Positions 1-6,243 of a DNA stretch of 12,512 bases are shown one piece after another; position 1 is the stretch's first letter; the number at the start of each line of letters is the position of its first letter. The translations under genes were made by a program, and so were the position numbers. Origin of the DNA: an uncultured Mucilaginibacter sp. (GTDB lineage Bacteria; Bacteroidota; Bacteroidia; Sphingobacteriales; Sphingobacteriaceae). The notes beneath the pieces were generated by a model. The model saw only the letters and a list, made by a program, of their open reading frames with translations. It was not told the DNA's origin and made no database searches. The stretch is from contig CAISKH010000048.1 in NCBI GenBank assembly GCA_903885865.1, forward strand, positions 1 through 12,512, read 5' to 3'.

Positions 1-46
1 GATGGAGTTTTAAACAATATTTATTGCCAACCTTCGGGGGATGAGG

Positions 47-94
47 TTAACCCTTTACTCTTTCCACATACGCGCCACTGGCGGTATCAACCTA
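47..94 (-). other. In-frame continuation of efp beyond the TAG
   Basis: After the TAG (92-94) the same frame encodes VDTASGAYVERVKG and ends at TAA (47-49). This matches the normal C-terminal beta strands of EF-P domain III. Joined, the protein would be 187 residues, the normal family length. A one-base change from AAG (Lys) would create the TAG. The intact tail suggests the stop is recent, is read through, or is an error in the read or assembly. Confidence 0.85.
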
Positions 95-610
95 TACTTT
101 ATCGCCAATATTGATGAATAAAGGGACATTGATCTCCGCACCTGTTTCAACAGTGGCTTTTTTCAGCGCTCCGGTAGAGGTATCGCCTTTTACAGCGGGC
201 TCGGTATAGGTAATTTCCAGTTCTACAGAACCGGGTATCTGCCCCATAATAGGTTCGTCGCTTTCAAAAGCAACTATTACGTTCATGCCTTCTTTTAAAA
301 AACGTACGGCATTACCAAATAAAGCCTTAGGTACATTATGCTGATCATAGGTAGTATTATCCATAATTACCAGTGCATCGCCGTCATCATATAAATACTG
401 GTAATCATTAGTTTCAACGCGGGCTATGGTTACATCCTCGTCTGTACGGAAACGGTACTCCACCAGTTTACCGCTTTTTACATTACGCATACGGGCCTGG
501 TAAAAGGCGCGCAGGTTGCCGGGGGTACGGTGTAAAAATTCTTCTACCTGTAATAACTCCCCGTTAAAGCGGAGGATGTTGCCATTTTTTATTTCGGATG
601 CTTTAGCCAT
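92..610 (-). CDS. efp: Elongation factor P, C-terminally truncated by an in-frame TAG
   Basis: EF-P binds ribosomes stalled on polyproline stretches and helps peptide bond formation. The 172 residues show the KOW-like N-terminal domain (about 1-65), the OB domain II, and most of OB domain III, including the family hallmark VKGDT...ATVETGAEINVPLFINIGDKV. The usual length is about 185-188. Here a TAG at 92-94 (minus strand) stands where relatives normally carry Lys or Arg, and the frame continues to a TAA at 47-49 with a normal EF-P ending. The domain I loop reads PGNLR, with Asn32 where E. coli has the modified Lys34. The ATG at 608-610 is preceded by a strong Bacteroidota promoter, so efp is probably transcribed separately from the ABC gene upstream. 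The family call is certain. Whether the product is functional, truncated, read through, or the stop is a sequencing error cannot be decided here. Confidence 0.93.
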   Translation of the reverse strand: MAKASEIKNGNILRFNGELLQVEEFLHRTPGNLRAFYQARMRNVKSGKLVEYRFRTDEDVTIARVETNDYQYLYDDGDALVIMDNTTYDQHNVPKALFGNAVRFLKEGMNVIVAFESDEPIMGQIPGSVELEITYTEPAVKGDTSTGALKKATVETGAEINVPLFINIGDKV

Positions 611-630
611 ATCAATTTTATATCGAGGCG

Positions 631-661
631 CAAACTTAGTTAGTTATGCGGAAAGAAACAA
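631..661 (-). promoter_or_regulatory. Bacteroidota-type promoter of efp
   Basis: On the minus strand TTG (661-659) is followed after 20 bases by TAAGTTTG (638-631). This fits the Bacteroidota sigma-ABfr pattern of TTG and TAnnTTTG. The predicted transcript starts near 625, leaving a leader of about 15 bases before the efp ATG at 610. The site lies between the hairpin at 677-766 and efp, so the hairpin would separate the ABC transcript from the efp transcript. Confidence 0.65.
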
Positions 662-676
662 GTTTTGGAGAGGTGA

Positions 677-766
677 AAGGTAAAAGGCGGAAAGGTAAAA
701 GGTGTTTTAATATAGAATGATGAAGTGACCTACGGCAAAAACCTTTTACCTTTCGCCTTTTACCTT
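677..766. repeat. Long inverted repeat between the ABC gene and efp
   Basis: Left arm 677-703 pairs with right arm 741-766 over 26 base pairs, with one bulged G at 690. TTTT 705-708 and AAAA 737-740 extend the stem past a bulge. The left arm is two 15-base copies (675-689 and 690-704, one mismatch). The right arm holds two exact 11-base copies (742-752 and 756-766). The right arm lies mostly inside the ABC coding end and includes its TAA at 746-748. In the direction of transcription no T tract follows, so it is not a textbook intrinsic terminator, though it could still stop or protect the transcript. Confidence 0.85.
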
Positions 767-1387
767 GTAATCAGAAATATTTAAACTACGCGTACAAAAA
801 GAATACTCCTGTTCCTGGTTAGAACAAATAATGGTGAGCTGGTTTGCAGCGAATTGTTGTACGAGGCTTAAATACCAGTCGACACCCTGGCTGTCCAGGT
901 TAGAGGTGGGTTCATCCAGCATCAGGATGGGGGTATCGGCGCAAAAAGCAAGCGCCAGTTTCAAGCGTTGTTTCATACCCGATGAAAAATAGCGGATGTC
1001 TTTATTTTTGCTGCCCGGTAAATTCAGCAGGTCAATAATTTGCTCTTTATTTATACCTTTTTTATACCCTTTAAATTTGAAATGAAAAGTTATCATTTCA
1101 TCCAATGTAAACTCTTCTATCAGTTCGAGGTATGGGGCGGTGAGGCTAAGATGACCAAAAACCTGTTCTACTTCAACAGGTTTATCCTCATAAAAATAGC
1201 TGATGGTTCCTGCTGAAGGCGACAGGCTGCCATTTAAAACCTGTAATAAGGTTGATTTACCTGAGCCATTCGGCCCTAATATGGCATAGGTTTCGCCGCC
1301 GGTAAAAGTATAGTCAATTCCCCTGAAGATCCAGTCACGGTTGAAACGGCGCCCTATGTTTTCGAGTGTGATCTTCATTTGGTTCAT
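746..1387 (-). CDS. ABC transporter ATP-binding protein (lone ATPase subunit)
   Basis: A 213-residue ABC ATPase that would energise transport by an unidentified membrane partner; no permease is visible in the window. Walker A is GPNGSGKST (38-46), the signature is FSSGMKQR (134-141), and Walker B is ILMLDEP (154-160) followed by the D-loop TSNLD. It is compact and resembles the CcmA/ABC-2 type. Two usually conserved residues look replaced: the Q-loop region reads LSLTAPYLEL without Gln, and the switch-His position reads CSNQ (Asn190). The first ATG (1385-1387) lies in a 14-base tandem repeat, while Met4 (ATG at 1376-1378) starts directly on the conserved MKITLENI, so Met4 may be the real start. 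The last codons (KVKGER, stop) are formed by the arm of the 677-766 hairpin. The substrate cannot be told. Confidence 0.87.
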   Translation of the reverse strand: MNQMKITLENIGRRFNRDWIFRGIDYTFTGGETYAILGPNGSGKSTLLQVLNGSLSPSAGTISYFYEDKPVEVEQVFGHLSLTAPYLELIEEFTLDEMITFHFKFKGYKKGINKEQIIDLLNLPGSKNKDIRYFSSGMKQRLKLALAFCADTPILMLDEPTSNLDSQGVDWYLSLVQQFAANQLTIICSNQEQEYSFCTRSLNISDYKVKGER

Positions 1388-1449
1388 AGTTTATGGTTCA
1401 TAGTTCATGGTTCATAGTTCGTGGCTTTTTACTATGAACCATGAACTAT
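1381..1449. repeat. Tandem 14-base repeats plus inverted repeat between lpxA and the ABC gene
   Basis: Three copies of a 14-base unit, GGTTCATAGTTYRT, start at 1381, 1395 and 1409. The 19-base segment 1400-1418 pairs perfectly with 1431-1449 across a 12-base loop. The unit is made of 7-base GTTCATA/GTTCATG steps. The first copy overlaps the annotated ATG of the ABC gene. The right arm begins 13 bases after the lpxA stop in the direction of transcription. Confidence 0.88.
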
Positions 1450-1462
1450 CATCCATTACCTG

Positions 1463-2248
1463 CTAAGAACTGCCAAACCCTTTCATAATACCGCGCTGCG
1501 AGTTTTGAACAAAATTGATGATCTCGTCCCTTTCAACAGTTGGGTTAAACTCGGCTTCAATAATATCAAGTGCCTTGGTCATGTTATACTTTTTCAGGAA
1601 TATAATACGGTATATTTCCTGTATCTCATTGATGGTAGTTGCCGAGTAACCCCTGCGGCGCAAGCCGACAGAATTTATGCCGATATAAGATAAGGGTTCA
1701 CGGCCTGCTTTTGTAAACGGGGGCACATCCTTACGTACCAGTGAACCACCCGATATCATGCAATGCGCGCCGATCTCAACAAACTGGTGCACAGCTGATG
1801 TGCCGCCGATAAAGGCATAGTCATAAACATTGATGTGCCCGGCAAGTTGTACGGCGTTGGCAATTATAACATTATCGCCAATAACACAATCATGCGCTAC
1901 GTGTACATAGGCCATCAATAAACAATTGGCGCCTATAGTAGTGGTGTTTTTATCTAAAGCGGTGCCGCGGTTAAGGGTTACGCATTCGCGGATAACCGTA
2001 TTATCGCCTACTGTTACTGTACTGGGTTCGCCTTTATATTTCAGGTCCTGGGGTGGCGCCGAAACTACTGCGCCCGGAAAGATCCGGCAATTTTTCCCAA
2101 TACGCGCCCCATCCATAATTACGGAGTTTGAGCCTATCCAGGTGCCTTCGCCTATCTCAACATCCTTGTGTATGGTAACAAAGGGCTCAATTACTACATT
2201 GTCGGCTATTTTGGCCTGCGGATGTATATATGCTAATGGCTGGATCAT
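1463..2248 (-). CDS. lpxA: Acyl-ACP--UDP-N-acetylglucosamine O-acyltransferase
   Basis: LpxA transfers a 3-hydroxyacyl chain from ACP to the 3-OH of UDP-GlcNAc, the first step of lipid A synthesis in the cytoplasm. The 261 residues match the family length. The N-terminal two thirds is a left-handed beta helix of hexapeptide repeats (for example IADNVV, IGEGTW, IGKNCR, IGANCL). The catalytic His is His119 in VHVAHDCVIG, corresponding to E. coli His125. AVHQFVEIGAH, DVPPF and GLRRRG are typical of LpxA, and the C-terminal helical domain is present. Its ATG overlaps the TGA of lpxC-fabZ in an ATGA (2245-2248), indicating translational coupling. It ends with TAG at 1463-1465, followed by the repeat-rich gap before the ABC gene. 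Acyl length preference is not readable from this sequence. Confidence 0.97.
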   Translation of the reverse strand: MIQPLAYIHPQAKIADNVVIEPFVTIHKDVEIGEGTWIGSNSVIMDGARIGKNCRIFPGAVVSAPPQDLKYKGEPSTVTVGDNTVIRECVTLNRGTALDKNTTTIGANCLLMAYVHVAHDCVIGDNVIIANAVQLAGHINVYDYAFIGGTSAVHQFVEIGAHCMISGGSLVRKDVPPFTKAGREPLSYIGINSVGLRRRGYSATTINEIQEIYRIIFLKKYNMTKALDIIEAEFNPTVERDEIINFVQNSQRGIMKGFGSS

Positions 2249-3654
2249 ACTTCTTCAGGTTTTTGCTTTTTTACAATTTGGGCCATCAGCTCTGCTTCAA
2301 CTACCACACGGTTGCCCACCATTCCTATGCCCTTCATTTGCGCTATGCCCCTTCGTATTGGGGCCAGCAAATTGCAATGGAATATCAGTGTATCGCCGGG
2401 CACTACTTTGTCTTTAAACCGGGCGTTCTCTATTTTTAAAAACAGGGTTATATAATTTTCAGGATCGGGCACGGTATTTAAAACCAGTATACCGCCAGTT
2501 TGGGCCATTGCTTCAATTTGCAATACCCCCGGAAACAGCGGTGTGCCCGGAAAATGCCCCCTGAATATATCTTCGTTTATGGTTACATTTTTTAACCCTA
2601 CCACATGACTTTTTGTTAGCTCCAATATCTTATCTATCATTAACATTGGCTGACGGTGCGGCAGAATATTCATTATCTGCACCGTATCATAAACCGGTTG
2701 CATGTTGGGGTCGTAAACCTTAAAGTGCTTGCGGCTGCGTTCTTTTTTTATCAGATTTTTTATTTTTTTAGCAAACGCTATGTTTGCCGCATGACCCGGC
2801 CTTGCAGCCATAATGTGCCCGCGCAACGGAACACCTACCAAAGCCAGGTCCCCTATCATATCCAGCAGTTTATGCCTCGCCGGTTCGTTTTGATGGCGTA
2901 GTTCCACATTATTTAATATACCCTGTGGCGCCACTTTTATGTCCTTCCGGTTAAAAAGTTTTGCTAAATGCGCTAACTCTTCCTCGTCAACTTTCTTATC
3001 AACCACCACTATTGCGTTGTTCAGGTCGCCGCCCTTTATCAGGTCGTGTTGCAATAACATCTCCAGCTCATGCAAAAAGCAGAAGGTGCGGCATGATGCT
3101 ATCTCTTTTTCAAACTCAGAAATAGTAGAAATACTTGCATGCTGGCTACCTAGTACCTGCGAATTATAATCAACCATACAGGTAAAACGGTAATCGTCAA
3201 GCGGCATGGCTACCATTTCTACCTTGCGGCCGGGCTCTTCATAATGAATATTATAAGGTATATGATAATATTCCCTGTCCTCCTCCTGTTCAATTAGCCC
3301 CGCCTTTGTAATCGCATCAACAAACTGTATCGAACTGCCGTCCATAATGGGCGTTTCGGGGCCATCCATATCTATCAGCACGTTATCTATCTCCAAGCCA
3401 ACCAAAGCCGCCAAAACATGCTCAATAGTGCTCACGCTGGCGCCATTTTGCGAAATGGTGGTACCGCGCGACGTATCGGTTACGTTATCCACGTCGGCAT
3501 CAATTACAGGCATGCCTTCTATATCTATCCTTCTGAATTTATAACCATGATTTTCGGGCGCGGGGTTAAAGGTCATGGTCACCTTTTCGCCGGTATGTAA
3601 TCCTGAGCCTGAAACGGAAACAGGCGATTTTATAGTTCTTTGTTTTATATTCAT
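2245..3654 (-). CDS. lpxC-fabZ: Bifunctional LpxC deacetylase / FabZ 3-hydroxyacyl-ACP dehydratase
   Basis: A 469-residue fusion typical of Bacteroidota. The LpxC part (about 1-305) removes the acetyl group from UDP-3-O-acyl-GlcNAc, the committed step of lipid A synthesis. Zinc ligands are visible as His79 (STIEHV), His261 and Asp265 (RHKLLDMIGD), with the catalytic general-acid His at His288 (ARPGHAAN). The FabZ part (about 318-469) dehydrates 3-hydroxyacyl-ACP in fatty acid synthesis. It carries LPHRQPMLMID, catalytic His367 in GHFPGTPLFPG, and Glu381 in QIEAMAQ. Both active sites look complete. Fusing them ties use of hydroxyacyl-ACP for lipid A to its diversion into elongation. The ATG at 3652-3654 begins the typical MNIKQRTIKSP sequence. 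The stop overlaps the lpxA start. Confidence 0.97.
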   Translation of the reverse strand: MNIKQRTIKSPVSVSGSGLHTGEKVTMTFNPAPENHGYKFRRIDIEGMPVIDADVDNVTDTSRGTTISQNGASVSTIEHVLAALVGLEIDNVLIDMDGPETPIMDGSSIQFVDAITKAGLIEQEEDREYYHIPYNIHYEEPGRKVEMVAMPLDDYRFTCMVDYNSQVLGSQHASISTISEFEKEIASCRTFCFLHELEMLLQHDLIKGGDLNNAIVVVDKKVDEEELAHLAKLFNRKDIKVAPQGILNNVELRHQNEPARHKLLDMIGDLALVGVPLRGHIMAARPGHAANIAFAKKIKNLIKKERSRKHFKVYDPNMQPVYDTVQIMNILPHRQPMLMIDKILELTKSHVVGLKNVTINEDIFRGHFPGTPLFPGVLQIEAMAQTGGILVLNTVPDPENYITLFLKIENARFKDKVVPGDTLIFHCNLLAPIRRGIAQMKGIGMVGNRVVVEAELMAQIVKKQKPEEV

Positions 3655-3663
3655 TCTTTGTTA

Positions 3664-3754
3664 GTTCATTTGTTCATTAGTTAATTGGTTCATTGGTTGG
3701 ATAGTTCATCATCGGACAGCCCCAATGAACTAATGAACCAGTAAACTAATGAAC
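3664..3754. repeat. Inverted repeat of 8/16-base GTTCATT units between lpxD and lpxC-fabZ
   Basis: The left arm carries GTTCAT(T) at 3664, 3672, 3688 and 3704 (spacings 8, 16, 16). The right arm carries the complement AATGAAC at 3724, 3732 and 3748 (spacings 8, 16). The best stem pairs 3672-3698 with 3728-3754, 24 of 27 positions matching, around a 29-base loop. The right arm includes the lpxD stop (TAG, 3746-3748) and its last two codons. There is no T tract after the stem in the direction of transcription and no clear promoter. Confidence 0.85.
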
Positions 3755-4792
3755 TTCATTTTTACGCAATTCAGCAATTATTTTTTCTAATTCTTCTATC
3801 CTTTTTTCCAGGTCGGGCAGCCGTTGTATCACCACCTGCGACCTCATATTATTACTATACGGCACCGCCGGACTGCCGGCCCATTTTTTATTTTCTTCTG
3901 TAATAGTTCGGCCTATACCTGATTGCCCCTGTACCTGCGAGCCTTTGGCAACGCTAATGTGGCCTACTACGCCCACCTGCCCGCCTAATACTACGCTTTC
4001 GCCAATTTTAGCGCTGCCTGATATGCCGGTTTGCGCCGCTACTACCGTATTTTCGCCAATTTCCACATTATGCGCTATTTGGACAAGGTTATCCAGCTTT
4101 ACACCTTTGCGTATAATAGTTGAACCCATCGTTGCCCTGTCTATCGTGGTATTTGAGCCAACTTCAACATTATCTTCCAGTATCACATTGCCTATCTGGC
4201 TTATCTTTTGGTAAGTACCATCAGCCGATGGCGCAAAGCCGAAGCCATCGCTGCCAATTATAGCGCCCGAGTGTATAATTACATTATCGCCAATAACACA
4301 ATCAAAATATACTTTTACACCCGAAAACAGGGTAGAGTTTTTACCTACGGTTACATTATCGGCAATGTAGGTGTTGGGGTATACTTTACTGTTATCGCCC
4401 AGTTTTACGCCGGGGCCAATATAGGCAAACGCACCTACGTAAACATTTTGACCAAGTTGCGCCGATGGATGTATAAAACAGGGTTGCTCAATTCCACTCT
4501 TATTTAATTTGATGGTATTGTATTTTTCAAGCAATACCGAAAACGCGCTGTAAGCATTTTCAACCCGTATTAATATGGCTTTTACAGGTTCAGTAAGCAC
4601 AAGGTCGTTATTAACAATAACTATGGAAGCATTGGTGCTGTACAGGTATTGTTCATACTTGGGGTTAGCCAAAAATGATAACGAACCCACACCGGCTTCC
4701 TCTATTTTAGCCAGTTGATTAACCGATACTAACGGGTCGCCTTCAACTGTTCCGTTGAGTAAAAAAGCTATCTCCTGGGCTGTAAATTGCAT
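3746..4792 (-). CDS. lpxD: UDP-3-O-acylglucosamine N-acyltransferase
   Basis: LpxD adds the second 3-hydroxyacyl chain, to the 2-amino group of UDP-3-O-acyl-GlcN, the third step of lipid A synthesis. The 348 residues are of normal length. The N-terminal uridine-binding domain (about 1-100) contains the typical SFLANPKYEQYL and is followed by a long left-handed beta helix of hexapeptide repeats. The catalytic His is His241 in QIAHNVEIGENTVV, and FGFAPSADGTYQKISQIG is a family hallmark. The last 25 or so residues (LPDLEKRIEELEKIIAELRK) form a helix of coiled-coil type. The ATG is at 4790-4792. The final codons and TAG lie in the arm of the 3664-3754 inverted repeat. It sits between the HD gene and lpxC-fabZ, probably in one operon. 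Confidence 0.97.
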   Translation of the reverse strand: MQFTAQEIAFLLNGTVEGDPLVSVNQLAKIEEAGVGSLSFLANPKYEQYLYSTNASIVIVNNDLVLTEPVKAILIRVENAYSAFSVLLEKYNTIKLNKSGIEQPCFIHPSAQLGQNVYVGAFAYIGPGVKLGDNSKVYPNTYIADNVTVGKNSTLFSGVKVYFDCVIGDNVIIHSGAIIGSDGFGFAPSADGTYQKISQIGNVILEDNVEVGSNTTIDRATMGSTIIRKGVKLDNLVQIAHNVEIGENTVVAAQTGISGSAKIGESVVLGGQVGVVGHISVAKGSQVQGQSGIGRTITEENKKWAGSPAVPYSNNMRSQVVIQRLPDLEKRIEELEKIIAELRKNEVH

Positions 4793-4796
4793 CGGG

Positions 4797-4804
4797 CAAA
4801 TTTA
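4797..4804 (-). promoter_or_regulatory. Possible -7 element directly upstream of lpxD
   Basis: The minus strand reads TAAATTTG, matching TAnnTTTG, four bases before the lpxD ATG. If used, transcription would begin at about the start codon and give a leaderless mRNA. No TTG lies at the proper upstream distance, so this may be chance in AT-rich sequence. Confidence 0.2.
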
Positions 4805-4810
4805 AAAGTT

Positions 4811-4890
4811 AATGTTATATGTTGTACGTTTAACGTTATACGTATTTTTTAAATTATCAGCTAAACGCAGAACGTAATACGTATAACATC
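4811..4890. repeat. Inverted repeat between the HD gene and lpxD
   Basis: GTTATACGTATT (4834-4845) pairs perfectly with AATACGTATAAC (4876-4887), loop 30 bases. A second, imperfect copy of the left arm lies at 4811-4830 and matches the reverse complement of 4871-4890 at 16 of 20 positions, so the right arm could pair with either. The right arm touches the HD gene stop (TGA, 4889-4891). This is the least regular of the four gap repeats, but it has the same arrangement. Confidence 0.7.
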
Positions 4891-6136
4891 AAACCAAATC
4901 CTTGCTATAGCAAAGTATATATTTTTTTACAGTTTTTGCCAACGCTTCCAAATTTGAATTGTCGCTGGCTGCTGCAATATCTTTTATTGTACCGTCTTTC
5001 ATTAAAATACGGATGTTGCCATCGCCCGGCCTGTACGCGTTATTTCTTATCGAGTCGGTAAAAACAAAATATGAAGCCTCGTCGGTTGTTATGCCATATT
5101 TTTCAATGGCTTTCTTTACTAAACCCGAAACTACGTGTTCATTAACCGGCTCGCTGGTAATATCAACATGAAAAAGCTTGCGGTGCACAAAATCATTGCA
5201 TAGCTTAGCCAGTACAAAATCATCATTCAAGGCCCAAACCTTTACCGCCGATAAAATATCAGTATCATCCAAACCCGTGAATATTTCCAGGTTGTTGGCG
5301 TATTTCATAAATTCTTCACGGCTTAATGTTTGGGTAAGAAAATGATCAAGGGCGGGCGTAGCAAAGAGCTTCTTGCCTTTTAATGCCAGTTCGCGGCTGC
5401 GCTCCAGTATTTTAACCAATAATTGTTCGGCGGCTATTACAGTTTTATGCAGGTAAACCTGCCAGTACATTAAACGGCGGGCAATTATAAATTTCTCAAC
5501 CGAATAGATGCCCTTTTCTTCAATAACAATATGGTCGTCCTTAACATTGAGCATTTTTATAATACGGTCTGAACTGATAATGCCTTCTGAAACACCCGTA
5601 AAAAAGCTGTCGCGGTTCAGGTAATCCAACCTGTCCATATCCAACTGGCTCGATACCAATTCATGCAAAAACCGCTTGGGGTAAGTATTATTAAAAATAC
5701 TTATAGCCATAGCCAGCCGCCCGTTAAACTGCTCGTTGAGCTTATTCATTAATAAAGCGGAAATATCTTCGTGCGATATGCCTTTAACTATAGTATTCTC
5801 CAGAGCATGCGAGAACGGGCCGTGCCCTATATCATGCAATAGTATGGCTATGGTTACTGCTTCTTCCTCCTGGTCGTTAATGGCGTGGCCCTTGCTGCGC
5901 AGCGTCTCGATGGTCATCTTCATCAGGTGCATAGCGCCCAGCGCGTGGTGAAAACGGGTATGCAGCGCACCCGGATAAACCAGGTGGGTCATGCCCAGTT
6001 GTTTAATATAACGCAACCGCTGAAAATAAGGATGCTCGATCAGGTCGAACACCAGTTCGGTAGGTATGCTTATAAACCCGTAAACCGGGTCGTTAATAAT
6101 TTTTTTCTTATTCAATGTGTATGTTAAACGCTGCAA
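4889..6136 (-). CDS. HD-domain phosphohydrolase (SAMHD1/dNTPase-like)
   Basis: A 415-residue cytoplasmic metal-dependent phosphohydrolase of the HD superfamily, related to dGTPases and SAMHD1. The metal ligands are visible: His64 (HTRFHHALGAMH), His101-Asp102 (AILLHDIGHGPFSHALE) and Asp168 (SSQLDMDRLDYL). The substrate is not known from sequence; nucleotide triphosphates are the best guess from the family. No ATG is available before the conserved region. The coordinates use the outermost TTG (6134-6136). A second TTG (6113-6115) would give MNKKKIINDPVYGF, which fits my recollection of how relatives begin and is probably the better start. CACTTTTG (6141-6134), one base off the -7 consensus, would then be its promoter element. 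It is first of the lpx cluster and divergent from porX. Its link with lipid A is by position only. Confidence 0.9.
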   Translation of the reverse strand: MQRLTYTLNKKKIINDPVYGFISIPTELVFDLIEHPYFQRLRYIKQLGMTHLVYPGALHTRFHHALGAMHLMKMTIETLRSKGHAINDQEEEAVTIAILLHDIGHGPFSHALENTIVKGISHEDISALLMNKLNEQFNGRLAMAISIFNNTYPKRFLHELVSSQLDMDRLDYLNRDSFFTGVSEGIISSDRIIKMLNVKDDHIVIEEKGIYSVEKFIIARRLMYWQVYLHKTVIAAEQLLVKILERSRELALKGKKLFATPALDHFLTQTLSREEFMKYANNLEIFTGLDDTDILSAVKVWALNDDFVLAKLCNDFVHRKLFHVDITSEPVNEHVVSGLVKKAIEKYGITTDEASYFVFTDSIRNNAYRPGDGNIRILMKDGTIKDIAAASDNSNLEALAKTVKKYILCYSKDLV

Positions 6137-6167
6137 AAGTGTTAAATTATGGTAAACAATATAGTTT

Positions 6168-6187
6168 ATATTTGTTAATATTTGTTA
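6168..6187 (+). repeat. Tandem ATATTTGTTA, two copies, in the divergent region
   Basis: Two exact, adjacent 10-base copies (6168-6177 and 6178-6187) lie between the HD gene and porX. They could be an operator for either gene or simple AT-rich slippage. A related ATTTGTTAAC lies at 11151-11160, upstream of the gluQ-like gene. Confidence 0.5.
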
Positions 6188-6215
6188 ATGTTCGCTATAA
6201 TTCATAACAAAACAC

Positions 6216-6243
6216 TTGCTTTGAGGTTATATCGGTAAGTTTG
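6216..6243 (+). promoter_or_regulatory. Bacteroidota-type promoter of porX
   Basis: TTG (6216-6218) is followed after 17 bases by TAAGTTTG (6236-6243), matching the Bacteroidota consensus. The -7 octamer is identical to the one before efp. Transcription would start near 6250, leaving a leader of about 47 bases before the porX ATG at 6297. Confidence 0.6.

Noticed and set aside
1..46. Start of a gene downstream of efp (such as accB)
   Set aside because: Only 46 bases remain and no start codon or recognisable coding sequence is visible in them.
677..766. Reading the gap hairpins as classical Rho-independent terminators
   Set aside because: The stems are A/T-rich and none is followed by a T tract in the direction of transcription, so I list them as repeats and leave the function open.
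1381..1449. CRISPR array or direct-repeat cluster
   Set aside because: The units are 14 bases, immediately adjacent with no unique spacers, and no cas gene is present.
1505..3600. Plus-strand ORFs across the lpx genes (for example 1926-2417, 2230-2439, 2656-2901)
   Set aside because: They lie wholly opposite well-recognised minus-strand genes and their products resemble no family, so they are shadows.
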